A stretch of DNA of 25,312 nucleotides from contig DADO01000037.1 of NCBI GenBank assembly GCA_002509325.1, positions 10,768 through 36,079 of the forward strand, read 5' to 3'. The stretch comes from Methanosarcina sp. UBA402. Its GTDB lineage: Archaea > Halobacteriota > Methanosarcinia > Methanosarcinales > Methanosarcinaceae. The notes beneath the pieces are model-generated. The model made no database searches. It was given only the letters and a program-made list of their open reading frames with translations, and was not told the DNA's origin. Of this stretch, positions 1 through 8,229 are shown one piece after another (positions within the stretch are counted from its first letter, which is position 1; each line of letters starts with the position of its first letter). Position numbers and translations under genes: made by a program.

Positions 1-1
1 A

Positions 2-1699
2 GTGCTGGACCATATCGACCTCACTGTGGAAGATGGAGAGATTCTCGGGATTACAGGTCGAAGCGGGAGTGGAAAATCTACATTGTTGCGCATCATTAGG
101 GGGGTTGAGCCCTTTCAGCAGGGAACAGTGGAGGTAGATGGAGAAATTATAACTCCTAATTCAGGGATTGAAGGGGAAAAATTTCTCAAAAGCGTAAGCG
201 CAATACACCTCCAGCGAAACTTCGGACTCTGGAATGGGCCTGCGATTGAAAACATTATAAGAAAACTAAACTACCTTCGAGTAGGACACGAAGCCCTCCC
301 AAAGAAGGAACATCTTCCTCACGAGATAAAAAATGATTATGACGAACTCTTTGAAGAGGCAATGGAGTATCTGAAGCTTGTGGGCCTGGAACATAAGGCT
401 CTTCATTCCACCAATCTTCTGAGCGGAGGGGAAAAACAAAGAGTTGTAATGGCAAGGCAGCTCGCCGCAAAGCCAAAACTCCTTCTCCTCGATGAACCCG
501 TTACAATGACCGGGCCGGACACAAAACAGGAAGTCCTTGATGTAATAAAGAGTCTGAAAAAAAAGTTGAATATCCCAATTATAGTAGTTTCTCACCTTCC
601 TGAAATTCACGCTTATCTTGCCGACAGGCTGATCTTCCTTGAAGATGGAAAAATTGCAGCCGACGGAGAACCTTCCTGGGTGCTTAAAAATTTCCTTAGG
701 GACATGAAGCCAAGGGAAGAACTTACAGAGCCTGAGAATAAAGAGGTCTGCATCAAAGTTAGGGATATCTCAAAGAGGTATTCCATTATCAGGATGGGGG
801 AAGTCCTTAATATAAAAAACTTTTCTCTTGATGTTTACAGGGGAGAAATTCTTGCTCTTATCGGCTCATCGGGAGCTGGAAAAACGACGCTCATGAAGCT
901 TATGGAAGGGTCTATCAAGCCGAAGAGCGGGACTGTAGAATACCTCTGCAACGGGGACTGGGTAAACGTAATCGAGTATAGTGAAAAGCGTATGGAGCTC
1001 AGGCGAATTATGAGTATCATGAATCAAGAGTTCTCGATGTCCGTTAACTCTACGGTCAGGGATCAGATCCGGTTCAGGCTAAGTATGAAAAAGCAAGGTG
1101 CAATTGAATACGCAAGGAATAAAGCCAGGGAAATGGGACTTTCGGATGAAACCCTTGATACGATATACCACCTGCCTGACATGTCAGAAGAGGAGAAGGC
1201 AACTGCACTGCGGAAGCTGAACCTGAATGATGCCATTTATTTCGAACTTTTCCCTACAATCCCACTAACTGACGTTGATACTTATGCAAAACCTGTCTTT
1301 GAAGCCCTTGACCTGCCAATGGAGGTTCTTGACAAAACGCCTTACCAGATCAGTGGAGGAGAACATGTCCGGGCTTTCATTGCCTTAAGCCTTGCAACAT
1401 CTCCCGAGTATCTTATGCTTGACGAGCCCTTCGGAGATCTTGACCCTGTGACCCTCAGGGGCGTTACGAACTCCTTAAAAAGAATTAATGAGCGTTTCGG
1501 CACAACCATTGTGCTTGTGAGTCACCATATGGATTTTGTCCGAGAAGTTGCTCACAGGGGTATATTGATTGAAAACGGAACTCTTGTAATGGACGGGAAG
1601 CCGGCTGAGGTCTGCAAGGAACTAATTAACAGGAGCAATGCTCCTTACATGGAATACAACCTGGAAAACCTACTGGAAGGCGGTTTTGAGGGTAATTAA
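2..1699 (+). CDS. atwA: Methyl-coenzyme M reductase activation ATPase, component A2 (5' partial)
   Basis: This is a twin-cassette ABC ATPase without membrane segments, acting in the cytoplasm. In methanogens this family (component A2, AtwA) supplies ATP-dependent activation of methyl-coenzyme M reductase. Visible in the 565 residues: first Walker A GRSGSGKST at about 19-27, first signature LSGGEKQR, Walker B LLLLDEP, then a second cassette with Walker A GSSGAGKTT, signature ISGGEH and Walker B YLMLDEPFGDL. Each cassette has a switch histidine (SHLPE, SHHMD). The first visible codon is a GTG in the middle of the usual N-terminal strand (LDHIDL), so the true start lies upstream of the window. 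The second cassette has an insert between Walker A and the signature (about residues 350-420), as expected for AtwA rather than a transporter ATPase. Family identity is recognised from motifs and layout, not from a search. Confidence 0.88.
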   Translation: MLDHIDLTVEDGEILGITGRSGSGKSTLLRIIRGVEPFQQGTVEVDGEIITPNSGIEGEKFLKSVSAIHLQRNFGLWNGPAIENIIRKLNYLRVGHEALPKKEHLPHEIKNDYDELFEEAMEYLKLVGLEHKALHSTNLLSGGEKQRVVMARQLAAKPKLLLLDEPVTMTGPDTKQEVLDVIKSLKKKLNIPIIVVSHLPEIHAYLADRLIFLEDGKIAADGEPSWVLKNFLRDMKPREELTEPENKEVCIKVRDISKRYSIIRMGEVLNIKNFSLDVYRGEILALIGSSGAGKTTLMKLMEGSIKPKSGTVEYLCNGDWVNVIEYSEKRMELRRIMSIMNQEFSMSVNSTVRDQIRFRLSMKKQGAIEYARNKAREMGLSDETLDTIYHLPDMSEEEKATALRKLNLNDAIYFELFPTIPLTDVDTYAKPVFEALDLPMEVLDKTPYQISGGEHVRAFIALSLATSPEYLMLDEPFGDLDPVTLRGVTNSLKRINERFGTTIVLVSHHMDFVREVAHRGILIENGTLVMDGKPAEVCKELINRSNAPYMEYNLENLLEGGFEGN

Positions 1700-1749
1700 A
1701 AACAGCTGATTTTGTGGAAGACGGTTCGGAAGGTAATTAAAGAACAGCT
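1674..1749 (+). repeat. Degenerate direct duplication over the atwA stop codon
   Basis: Two imperfect copies of about 36 nt with a period near 40 nt contain GGAAGnCGGTT and then GGTAATTAAA-AACAGCT. The first copy carries the TAA that ends atwA. The second lies just downstream and repeats the stop context. It looks like an old tandem duplication of the gene end. Confidence 0.5.
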
Positions 1750-1871
1750 AAATAGTTTTCAGGAGGTGAATATGACCTTTTCCCTCCCCAATCAATTATG
1801 GAAAGGTTCAGGTTTACCAGATCTGCTCCATTCTTTTTAACTTATTTTGAGTATCTATCTGCACCGTTTAC

Positions 1872-1935
1872 GATTTTTTATGCTTTTTTTAGCTTTTTTA
1901 GTTTTTTAGCTTTTCTCAAGCTTTTCTAAGCCTTT
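1872..1935 (+). terminator. T-tract terminator after atwA
   Basis: Five to six runs of 4-7 T separated by AGC or AAGC trinucleotides follow atwA. Archaeal transcription commonly ends in such plus-strand oligo-T tracts without a strong hairpin. The next gene runs in the opposite direction and ends at 1938, so the tract separates convergent transcripts. Confidence 0.55.
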
Positions 1936-1937
1936 TT

Positions 1938-2669
1938 TCAGTCAAATTTCTTTTCCTCGCATAGCCGGTCCCATTCTTCATTCCCAAATTTTATGTATAT
2001 GCTTGCAGGTATGATTGGGTTTTCGAGTTCTCTGGTTATTTTTTCTGAGAGTTTCTGATTTTCGACAAGTTCTCTTCCTGCGCATCTGAGCACCTTCCTG
2101 TACTTTCCCAGGAGAGGTTTTAGCATGATATTGCTTTTGCCCCTGAAAATTTCCCCTTCTCCTCTGTAAATTTCGGCAATGAGTTCAGTGTGAAAAGTTC
2201 TTGCGAGACGCTTGAAAAAAAGGCTTTCAACCTCAAAGTTTGTCTGGCCTGGTAGCCCGGAATTTGATATTACGGCAATTTTCGGAAACTTTTCATAGCG
2301 TTTTGAGTGCCTGTACTCCCCCATTTCGTCTTTTTCAAAATGAGGCAAAAGGACAGGAGCAAGCCGATCTATGAAGGTTTTCATAATAGCCGGGACATTA
2401 TCGAAATATACTGGGCATGCGAATACCACAATATCCGAAGCCATAAATTTGGGAAGCAAATCAGCCATATCGTCCCGAATAGTGCACATTCCAGGCGTCT
2501 TAAGCCAGCATTCAAATTTTCCCCTGCAATATCTAATATTTTTTTCAATCAGAAAAATGTTTTCGGTTTCTGCCCCGGCTTCTTCTGCCCCTTTCAGGAA
2601 TTCCTCAACCATAATGAGAGTATTTCCTTCCCTGCCCTTATGGCTCCCGCTGAATACTGTTATTTTCAC
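1938..2669 (-). CDS. NADPH-dependent FMN reductase / iron-sulfur flavoprotein-like protein
   Basis: A 243-residue flavodoxin-fold protein. The N-terminal FMN phosphate loop is SGSHKGREGNT (7-17). A cysteine region at 48-62 and the DDM motif after it (RDDMADL) match NADPH-dependent FMN reductases and Isf-type iron-sulfur flavoproteins, which use FMN to pass electrons to small acceptors. The family's CxxCxxC cluster is here C48-RGK-FEC54 followed by C62, so the middle cysteine is a Lys and a 4Fe-4S cluster may be lost. ACPVYFDNVPAIMKTFIDR (84-102) is the conserved second FMN-loop region. The start is a GTG with a G-rich stretch (GGGGGAT) 7 nt upstream. The C-terminal extension beyond about 180 is longer than in small family members. 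It is followed, in reverse order on the strand, by another flavin protein, suggesting a redox locus. Confidence 0.8.
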   Translation of the reverse strand: MKITVFSGSHKGREGNTLIMVEEFLKGAEEAGAETENIFLIEKNIRYCRGKFECWLKTPGMCTIRDDMADLLPKFMASDIVVFACPVYFDNVPAIMKTFIDRLAPVLLPHFEKDEMGEYRHSKRYEKFPKIAVISNSGLPGQTNFEVESLFFKRLARTFHTELIAEIYRGEGEIFRGKSNIMLKPLLGKYRKVLRCAGRELVENQKLSEKITRELENPIIPASIYIKFGNEEWDRLCEEKKFD

Positions 2670-2797
2670 TTAGTAATCCCCCTTCCCTCATTAAACAAAG
2701 AACCTGTAAGCTGAAATAAATGTTCACAGCAGCCTTTCCGAGAAATGGCCAATTCTATAGCGTTTTTGCTTACTTCTAATTACATTTGCAATGGGAT

Positions 2798-3412
2798 TTA
2801 TTTCCCTTCATCGTTTTCAGCTCTTTTTTCGTTACTGATCTTACCAAGTTTTTTCCCGGCAGCCCAAGCCTTGCCCAGATGTTCTCCTATTCCCCAGTAA
2901 TTGTTATCATACATGGAAAAAACTATAGGCTCAATCTTCTTAATATCAGGAATCTCATTGCAGAGATACCGTTCTTCTGCATAGCTCTCAATAATCTCTC
3001 CTACGAAAACCTCACTCGCGCCTCCGAAATCCAGGATATCTACAAGCCTGCACTCAAGATTTACCGGACATTCCCGGATCATTGGGGCTTTTTTAAGCTT
3101 TCCGTAGTAAGTTTCAAAAACTTCAGATTTATCCTCCCTTTTTCCAGAGACTATACCGCAGTAGTCAGTAACTTCCACCATATGCCGGGAAGGAATATTT
3201 ACACTGAAACACTGGTTTTCCCTTATTCCTTCATTTGTATAGTGAATTTTCCCAAGGGTCACCGCGATCATGGGAGGGCTTGCCTGTACGATTCCGCAAA
3301 AAACAACTGTCAGGTAATTTGGCTTACCTTTTACATTAGCCCCTACGAGGGTAGTAGGCATGGGATAAAGATAACTTTTGGCTCCGATGGCCTTTTTCTC
3401 TCCACTCTCCAT
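2798..3412 (-). CDS. Flavin reductase-like domain protein (FMN-binding, DIM6/NTAB type)
   Basis: A 204-residue protein of the flavin-reductase-like split-barrel family (COG1853 type). It opens with KSYLYPMPTTLVGAN and continues with NYLTVVFCGIV and PPMIAVTLGKIHYTNEGI, the usual FMN-contacting segments of this family, and later GGASEVFVGEII. Members bind FMN and reduce it or use it for electron transfer, but the substrate cannot be told. A very strong ribosome binding site (GAGGAGG) precedes the ATG, and a TATA box lies about 50 nt upstream, so it is the first gene of its transcript. The downstream FMN-reductase-like gene is on the same strand after about 130 nt and may be cotranscribed. No signal peptide or membrane segment is seen. 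Confidence 0.8.
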   Translation of the reverse strand: MESGEKKAIGAKSYLYPMPTTLVGANVKGKPNYLTVVFCGIVQASPPMIAVTLGKIHYTNEGIRENQCFSVNIPSRHMVEVTDYCGIVSGKREDKSEVFETYYGKLKKAPMIRECPVNLECRLVDILDFGGASEVFVGEIIESYAEERYLCNEIPDIKKIEPIVFSMYDNNYWGIGEHLGKAWAAGKKLGKISNEKRAENDEGK

Positions 3413-3460
3413 ATTTTATTCCTCCTCAAAGCTGCGCAGATAAATCTCGATTTCGGCTTA

Positions 3461-3469
3461 AATTATATA
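3461..3469 (-). promoter_or_regulatory. TATA box of the flavin reductase-like gene
   Basis: Read on the minus strand this is CTATATAAT, a good archaeal TATA element. A start site about 26 nt downstream would fall near 3437, giving a leader of about 25 nt that contains the GAGGAGG ribosome binding site at 3419-3427. Confidence 0.5.
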
Positions 3470-3702
3470 GTACTGAAGCCTACAGGAAAAAATTACACCA
3501 AAACGTGTATTTTAGTTATTTTCTAGATACATAATTAGTATTCCGGTTTTTATCAATATATAAATTAGGAAATAATTCACCAGAGAAAAAAATTCTCTAT
3601 ATAAATTTGAATAATGAATCATGATAGGAGAAAAAGCCAGACAGGAAACCGTTGGAAAGTTGAAAGAAAAATAAAAATATTTCTGAGAGAGGAGGCCTTC
3701 TT

Positions 3703-4790
3703 TTATTCATGCCTTAAGGCATTCACAGGAGCGAGTTTTGCCGCTTTGCTTGCAGGATAAACCCCTGCGGCAACTCCCACAATAAGTGCAACGAGGAACC
3801 CTGGCTCAAAGATGTAATAAGAGAAAAGGAAGGGGAGTTCAAGAGCAACGGTAGCAATATAAGTTCCTCCGATTCCAACCCCTAACCCCAAAAGCCCTCC
3901 AAAAAGACTGATGATAACAGACTCGATCATGAAGAGCACGAGGATATCATTGCTTGAAAATCCAAGTGCTCTCATGATCCCTATTTTCCATGTTCGTTCC
4001 GTAACCGTAACAAGCATGATATTCATTATCCCTATTGAGCCAACTAGAAGGGAAATCAGGGCGACAGTAACAAGAAAACTCTTCAGGTTGTCGGAAATGG
4101 TAAAGAAATACTGGTTGTCATCTTCTTCGAGTAACTTGTTAATCGTAGAAACGGGAACTAAAATAGATACGTCCCGATTAACACCTCCGCCTACAATTGT
4201 GATCTCCGGATTTTTAATATGACCTCCGGATTTTTTATAATACCTTTTACCTTGAAGCTCTCAGTTACTGTCCTGTTCTCCCCAAGGCGGAAAGTTATAT
4301 CAACAGTGCTGCGGGTTGAAATATTCCTGTTGAATTTTTCGTTAGCTACTTTAGACCCTATTACTGCGGAGAAAGTATCCTGATCGCTTGTGAAACTACC
4401 TTTTTCCATGATAATGTTGGCAGTATCCCGATAGCCTGCAGTCACCCCAGCGATTTGAATGTTTTTCGTTTCCGAGAAATAAGTTACTACACCTAATTGT
4501 TGTTTTACAGGAGAAACTCCACTGATTCCGGCGGTATGTTTTATAACTTCCAGTTAATTGGTGTAATAAATATTAGGTTCCTGGCTGTATATAATGATAA
4601 AATTGGAGCCCTGGGCATTGATTTCCTCCTCAAAAAGAACTTTGAAACTCTCTCCAAGAGAGACATTTGCAACTACTGCAGCTATTCCTATGATAATCCC
4701 AGGCGTTGTCAGGGCCGAGCGGAGCTTTGCACCTTCTATACTCCCAAGAGAAATTCTGATAGCGTGCCTTACTTTTAACATAAGCCCCAA
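3703..4790 (-). pseudogene. MacB/FtsX-like ABC permease pseudogene (operon copy B)
   Basis: This is a broken paralog of the 404-residue permease at 9649-10863. Three lesions are visible. An in-frame TAA at 4554-4556 follows PNIYYTN, where the paralog reads PNLFFDNEYN, and the same frame continues after it through SGVSPVKQQ to the region near 4240. A 20-nt tandem duplication at 4201-4240 then shifts the frame inside the sequence matching KGILKNSEPT. Finally, an in-frame deletion of about 55 codons joins INKLLEEDDNQYFF to TISDNLKSFL, removing most of the periplasmic-type domain that the paralog has between MNEMIGEK and GDALNSFL. The C-terminal three membrane segments with GSIGIMNIMLVTVTERT and YPASKAAKLAPVNALRHE are otherwise preserved. 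The intact gene would pair with the ATPase at 8230-9099. Confidence 0.88.
4201..4240. repeat. 20-nt tandem duplication inside the permease pseudogene
   Basis: Two adjacent 20-nt copies share the core CTCCGGATTTTT (GATCTCCGGATTTTTAATAT and GACCTCCGGATTTTTTATAA). The insertion is not a multiple of three and explains the frame change between the two halves of the pseudogene. Confidence 0.75.
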
Positions 4791-4877
4791 CCTTCTATTA
4801 CTAATTGCTGTAATCCTGTTTGAAATCTCATACGAGCAGAGCTTTAGGCTCTGAAATAGGTGTAGAAAGTACGAAGA

Positions 4878-4943
4878 TAGTTCTATAGGATCCTCAAAGT
4901 AGTTCTATAGGATCTTCAAAGTAGTTCTATAAGATCCTTAAAA
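4878..4943. repeat. Three 22-nt direct repeats
   Basis: Three head-to-tail units of 22 nt contain TAGTTCTATAGGATCCTCAA, and the third unit differs at a few bases. They begin about 90 nt upstream of the permease pseudogene start on the minus strand and about 480 nt upstream of the histidine kinase start on the plus strand. The core holds the palindrome GGATCC in the first unit. They may be regulator sites or a slippage product. Confidence 0.8.
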
Positions 4944-5373
4944 ATCTCAATAGAAATCAATCCTCAAATATATAAACGAATGGCTTTTCGAAAACGAGAA
5001 AACTTGTATATTAAGTTCTAGACTATATATTATAGTTTCAAAGCTCTCTCAAACATCTCAAAAGCAACAGTTAGTTTAAGAGAAGAATCCGTATCTTTAG
5101 ATTTTTTTCTCAGTTTAGTCTTTATAATCCCAAATAGCAGTGTAATCAGTAAAAGTTAGTATATTTCTTATATATGTTAGGGGACATACATAGAGAAAAT
5201 GGAGCATATTTACTAAATTCATAGGCCGAAAAATAGTTATGTTTTCTTGAACTTCTCTTATTGTTTTAAAATACTCTAAGTTACTTTGGAAATGTTAAAA
5301 ATAACCGATATACCTTTGCAAATTCGATTTCATGCCTTACTCAAACTTTGATTTCATGTTCACCCAAACCCGG
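4944..5373. other. AT-rich intergenic region upstream of the histidine kinase
   Basis: No supported gene is seen. The stretch is very AT-rich with several TATA-like runs (near 5010-5035 and 5160-5180). Near 5323-5371 two imperfect copies of about 24 nt sharing GATTTCATG and CAAAC lie directly in front of the kinase promoter. No stable hairpin or strong small ORF was found. Confidence 0.5.
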
Positions 5374-5385
5374 TTATTATAAAAG
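5374..5385 (+). promoter_or_regulatory. TATA-like box of the histidine kinase gene
   Basis: TTATTATAAAAG lies about 40 nt upstream of the TTG start. With usual archaeal spacing, transcription would begin near 5405, giving a very short leader that still contains GGAG at 5408-5411. Confidence 0.4.
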
Positions 5386-5418
5386 CGTATTTACCAGAAC
5401 ACGTGCAGGAGAAAGGTT

Positions 5419-6744
5419 TTGACTGGAAATAGTAATGAAGACTCCGAACTTTTTTCAAGCGCTCCGCAGAGTCCTAGAATCTTTGCTGTATATGATGGTG
5501 CTAAAGAATTAACAGAATTACTTACGATCTATTTTAAGGAAGGAATTGTAAGGGGAGAGTACTGCTTATGGATTTCTCCTGATATACTGGCTGCTGAGGG
5601 GGTAATAAATAATCTTAGGAAGGCTGGAGTTGAAGTCGAGAATTCTCTTGCTTCTTTACAATTGGAAATTCTACAAGCTAATCCGTTCCCTGAGGACATT
5701 TCACTTCTTGCATCAACAGTAAAAGAACTCGTAGGAAATGGATATAATAAAGCTCTTTCTGGAGGATTTTCAGGTCTTAGAACAAATTTTAATCTTAAAA
5801 ACACTGGGAATTCTCTTAAGTTTTGTCTTGAGACGTGTGGGAAGGTCGTTGAAACAGCGGTTTCTGAAAATAACAAAAGTCTTACATTTCTCTTTACCTT
5901 TCCTCTTGAAGAACTTTCAGGTAGAACAATGCTTGAGTTAATGGAGGGAAGCGGTGTTTTTATCAAAAGAAAAGGAAAATGGAAGCATTTGAGTCTGGAT
6001 GGGGAAATTGGGCTGGAAAACATTTTCCTCAATGCTGAAGAGGGTATAGAAGCTGCAAATTGGACCAGGAACGGGTTAATAATGAACATGAGCCATGAGC
6101 TTCGGACTCCTCTTAATTCGGTTATAGGTTTTTCCGATCTGCTGCTAGAAGGGACTTTTGGATCCCTGAACACGAGACAATCAAAATATGTGAATTATAT
6201 TCTCATAAGTGGGAAGAACCTTCTTGAAATCATCAATAATCTCCTTGATGTCTCAAGGCTGGAAGCCGGTGAAACGAGCCTTAATTATGAAGATGTAGAT
6301 ATCGCCAGCCTTATAGGAGAGGTGAGGATGAATCTTCTCTCGCTTGCTTTAATTAAGAAAATCAGTGTCGAGGTAACGGTTGACATGTCCCTTGAGAGTA
6401 TTCGGGCAGATAGGACAAAGCTGAGGCAGATTCTTTACAACCTAATGAATAATGCTATAAAATTCACTCCTGAGAAGGGAAAGGTCAATGTAAGCGCCTG
6501 CAAAAAAGAAGGTGTAATCGAAATTAAAGTTTCGGATGGCGGGACCGGATTGTCAAAAGAGAATCATGAAAGGATATTTATACCTTTTATCCTGTCAGTT
6601 TCTTCTACAGCCAGGGAGTACGGTGGAGCTGGAGTTGGATTATTTATTACTAAAAACTTTGTAGAACTTCACGGGGGAAAGATCTGGGTAGACTCCAAAG
6701 TCGGAGAAGGTAACACATTTATCTTTACTCTTCCGATAGATTAG
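5419..6744 (+). CDS. MEDS-domain sensor histidine kinase
   Basis: A 441-residue cytoplasmic kinase without membrane segments. Residues about 18-170 resemble the MEDS (methanogen/methylotroph DcmR sensory) domain, with RIFAVYDGAKELTELLTIYF, EYCLWISPDI and LEEL..RTMLELM-type segments. A HisKA region follows with the phosphoacceptor His226 in MSHELRTPLN, then a HATPase domain with the N box at about 341 (NLMNNAIKF), the G1 box SDGGTGLS, and the G2 box GGAGVGLFITKNF. The family autophosphorylates and passes phosphate to a response regulator. None is encoded nearby, so the partner is elsewhere. The start is a TTG with GGAG 7 nt upstream, because no ATG precedes the sensory domain. It runs opposite to its neighbours and lies between the second and third genes of ABC operon copy B, as if inserted there. 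Confidence 0.85.
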   Translation: MTGNSNEDSELFSSAPQSPRIFAVYDGAKELTELLTIYFKEGIVRGEYCLWISPDILAAEGVINNLRKAGVEVENSLASLQLEILQANPFPEDISLLASTVKELVGNGYNKALSGGFSGLRTNFNLKNTGNSLKFCLETCGKVVETAVSENNKSLTFLFTFPLEELSGRTMLELMEGSGVFIKRKGKWKHLSLDGEIGLENIFLNAEEGIEAANWTRNGLIMNMSHELRTPLNSVIGFSDLLLEGTFGSLNTRQSKYVNYILISGKNLLEIINNLLDVSRLEAGETSLNYEDVDIASLIGEVRMNLLSLALIKKISVEVTVDMSLESIRADRTKLRQILYNLMNNAIKFTPEKGKVNVSACKKEGVIEIKVSDGGTGLSKENHERIFIPFILSVSSTAREYGGAGVGLFITKNFVELHGGKIWVDSKVGEGNTFIFTLPID

Positions 6745-6923
6745 AAAGAAGGAATTTCAGAGGAGATCGACTAACGCCAGGACTGAGAACTCTTCGCTCT
6801 TCTCATGATATAGTCGAAAAAACGAAGCACAGTCTGAGTAGCCTTGCTTCTTCAAGAGATCCACTCGAACTATGCCACCTTAATTTTGAGATTAATTTTT
6901 CAGGATTTTATCCCCGAAAATAT

Positions 6924-8180
6924 TCATTTTTTACTTTGTTTCTTCTTTCTGTAGATCAGCATACCTGCACCTGCAATGGCTACGAACATTAAACCTGGAA
7001 CAATCATATTCGAACTGCCTCCCTGAGTTTCCACAGTGGGTTGAATAAACAGGTTGCTTACTACATTTTCGTGCTTATTTATTCCGTTGCCGTAATTTGC
7101 TGAAAGTGTCATGTTTATAGGTTCTGAGGTCTCCCTACTTGCAATCCATGAACCGTCTGCCACTGCATTAAACTGAATCGTGAAAAGCTCGTCTGGATTC
7201 ATTGGTCCTATGAAATATTCCGAAGGGTAAAATTTCACGCCTTCAGCTTCAGGCTTTATACTTACCGAGTTAAACTCATTTGGGTGGGTATTTGCCACGT
7301 CAAATTCAACTGTAGCTTTCCCATCGACCATTTGAAGTTCTTTTGAAGAAATCAATCTTATGTTCGAAGAATCGACCTTGAGAGGAATATTCTTTTTGCT
7401 ATTGTAATCGAAGGAGTTGCCTTCTATTGCAAGTTCAAAGTTGTGAGTTCCTTCTGGAGCATCCTCTGCAACCTTAACATTGAAAGTCAGTTTTATGCTG
7501 TCTCCAGGTCCCAGAAGGCCCATATCTGCATAAGGAGCGTCAAGAACAATTATTCCGTCAGATGTAGGTCTTAAAACTGCAGCCTGGATTCGGGCATTGG
7601 TATCAAAGTCAGTCCCTCCAATCGTGACAGTCGGAGTAGTTGCAGTGTTCGTAAGAGTTACAGTGACAGTACCCCTGTCTCCTGGCATAAAGACCTGAGG
7701 GTCCGATACAAATTCCTTCAGCTCAACTGTCCCCTTGCTGTTAAATGTTTCGGTACCTATTCGGATATCAAAGCTTTTTTCACTCCAGGGATTGTCTTTG
7801 CCTGTTTTAGTCCGGACGTCAATAGAGCGCACTCCTTTCTGCGCATTTTTGTCTACAAAAAGGTGAAATTCCTTTGTAGCAGTCCTGCCCGGATTAAGAA
7901 CTCCAACGTTTTTCACGGCATTTGCCTCGGAATCAAGGGAGAAAGGATATTGAGGCACAATCTCGATGTCAACGTTGTCAGCTTTGTCCCCCCCAATGTT
8001 TTCCACCTGGATGGTCAGAGTCAGATATTCTCCTATTTTTGCTGGGTAGGGATTTGTTTCGACTATTGTGACTTTCAGGTTGGCACCCCCAACAGCTGCA
8101 GAAGCAGGAACTGCAAAAAGAGAGAAAACCAGGAGTAAAGATAATATGAGAGGAACAAGTGAGTTTTTGATTCTTGTCAT
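6924..8180 (-). CDS. Secreted COG1361/CARDB-like protein of ABC operon copy B
   Basis: A 418-residue exported protein. The start is the ATG (MTRIKNS) with GGGGTGA 7 nt upstream, while an upstream in-frame start at 8225 lacks such a site. Residues about 8-30 form a signal peptide ending FAVPASA. The body has repeated beta-sandwich modules of the CARDB/NEW3-like type (for example YPAKIGEYLTLTIQVENIGG and DRGTVTVTLTNTATTP), followed by a C-terminal membrane segment (GLMFVAIAGAGMLIY) and a basic tail RKKKQSKK, so it is anchored outside the cell. It follows its ATPase by 49 nt in a MacB-type operon and may act as an extracytoplasmic adaptor or substrate-binding part. The central kilobase is nearly identical to the paralog at 10905-12146, but the ends differ. 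Confidence 0.85.
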   Translation of the reverse strand: MTRIKNSLVPLILSLLLVFSLFAVPASAAVGGANLKVTIVETNPYPAKIGEYLTLTIQVENIGGDKADNVDIEIVPQYPFSLDSEANAVKNVGVLNPGRTATKEFHLFVDKNAQKGVRSIDVRTKTGKDNPWSEKSFDIRIGTETFNSKGTVELKEFVSDPQVFMPGDRGTVTVTLTNTATTPTVTIGGTDFDTNARIQAAVLRPTSDGIIVLDAPYADMGLLGPGDSIKLTFNVKVAEDAPEGTHNFELAIEGNSFDYNSKKNIPLKVDSSNIRLISSKELQMVDGKATVEFDVANTHPNEFNSVSIKPEAEGVKFYPSEYFIGPMNPDELFTIQFNAVADGSWIASRETSEPINMTLSANYGNGINKHENVVSNLFIQPTVETQGGSSNMIVPGLMFVAIAGAGMLIYRKKKQSKK

Positions 8181-8229
8181 TCTGATTTCACCCCGATTAG
8201 CTTGAATTTCAAAGTTTAAACACAAAGAA

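Noticed and set aside
2786..3526. 246-codon plus-strand ORF
   Set aside because: Antisense to the flavin reductase-like gene, whose protein has clear family motifs and a strong ribosome binding site.
7863..8138. Plus-strand ORF opposite the secreted COG1361-like gene (and its twin at 11829-12104)
   Set aside because: Both are antisense shadows, present twice only because the sense genes are nearly identical.
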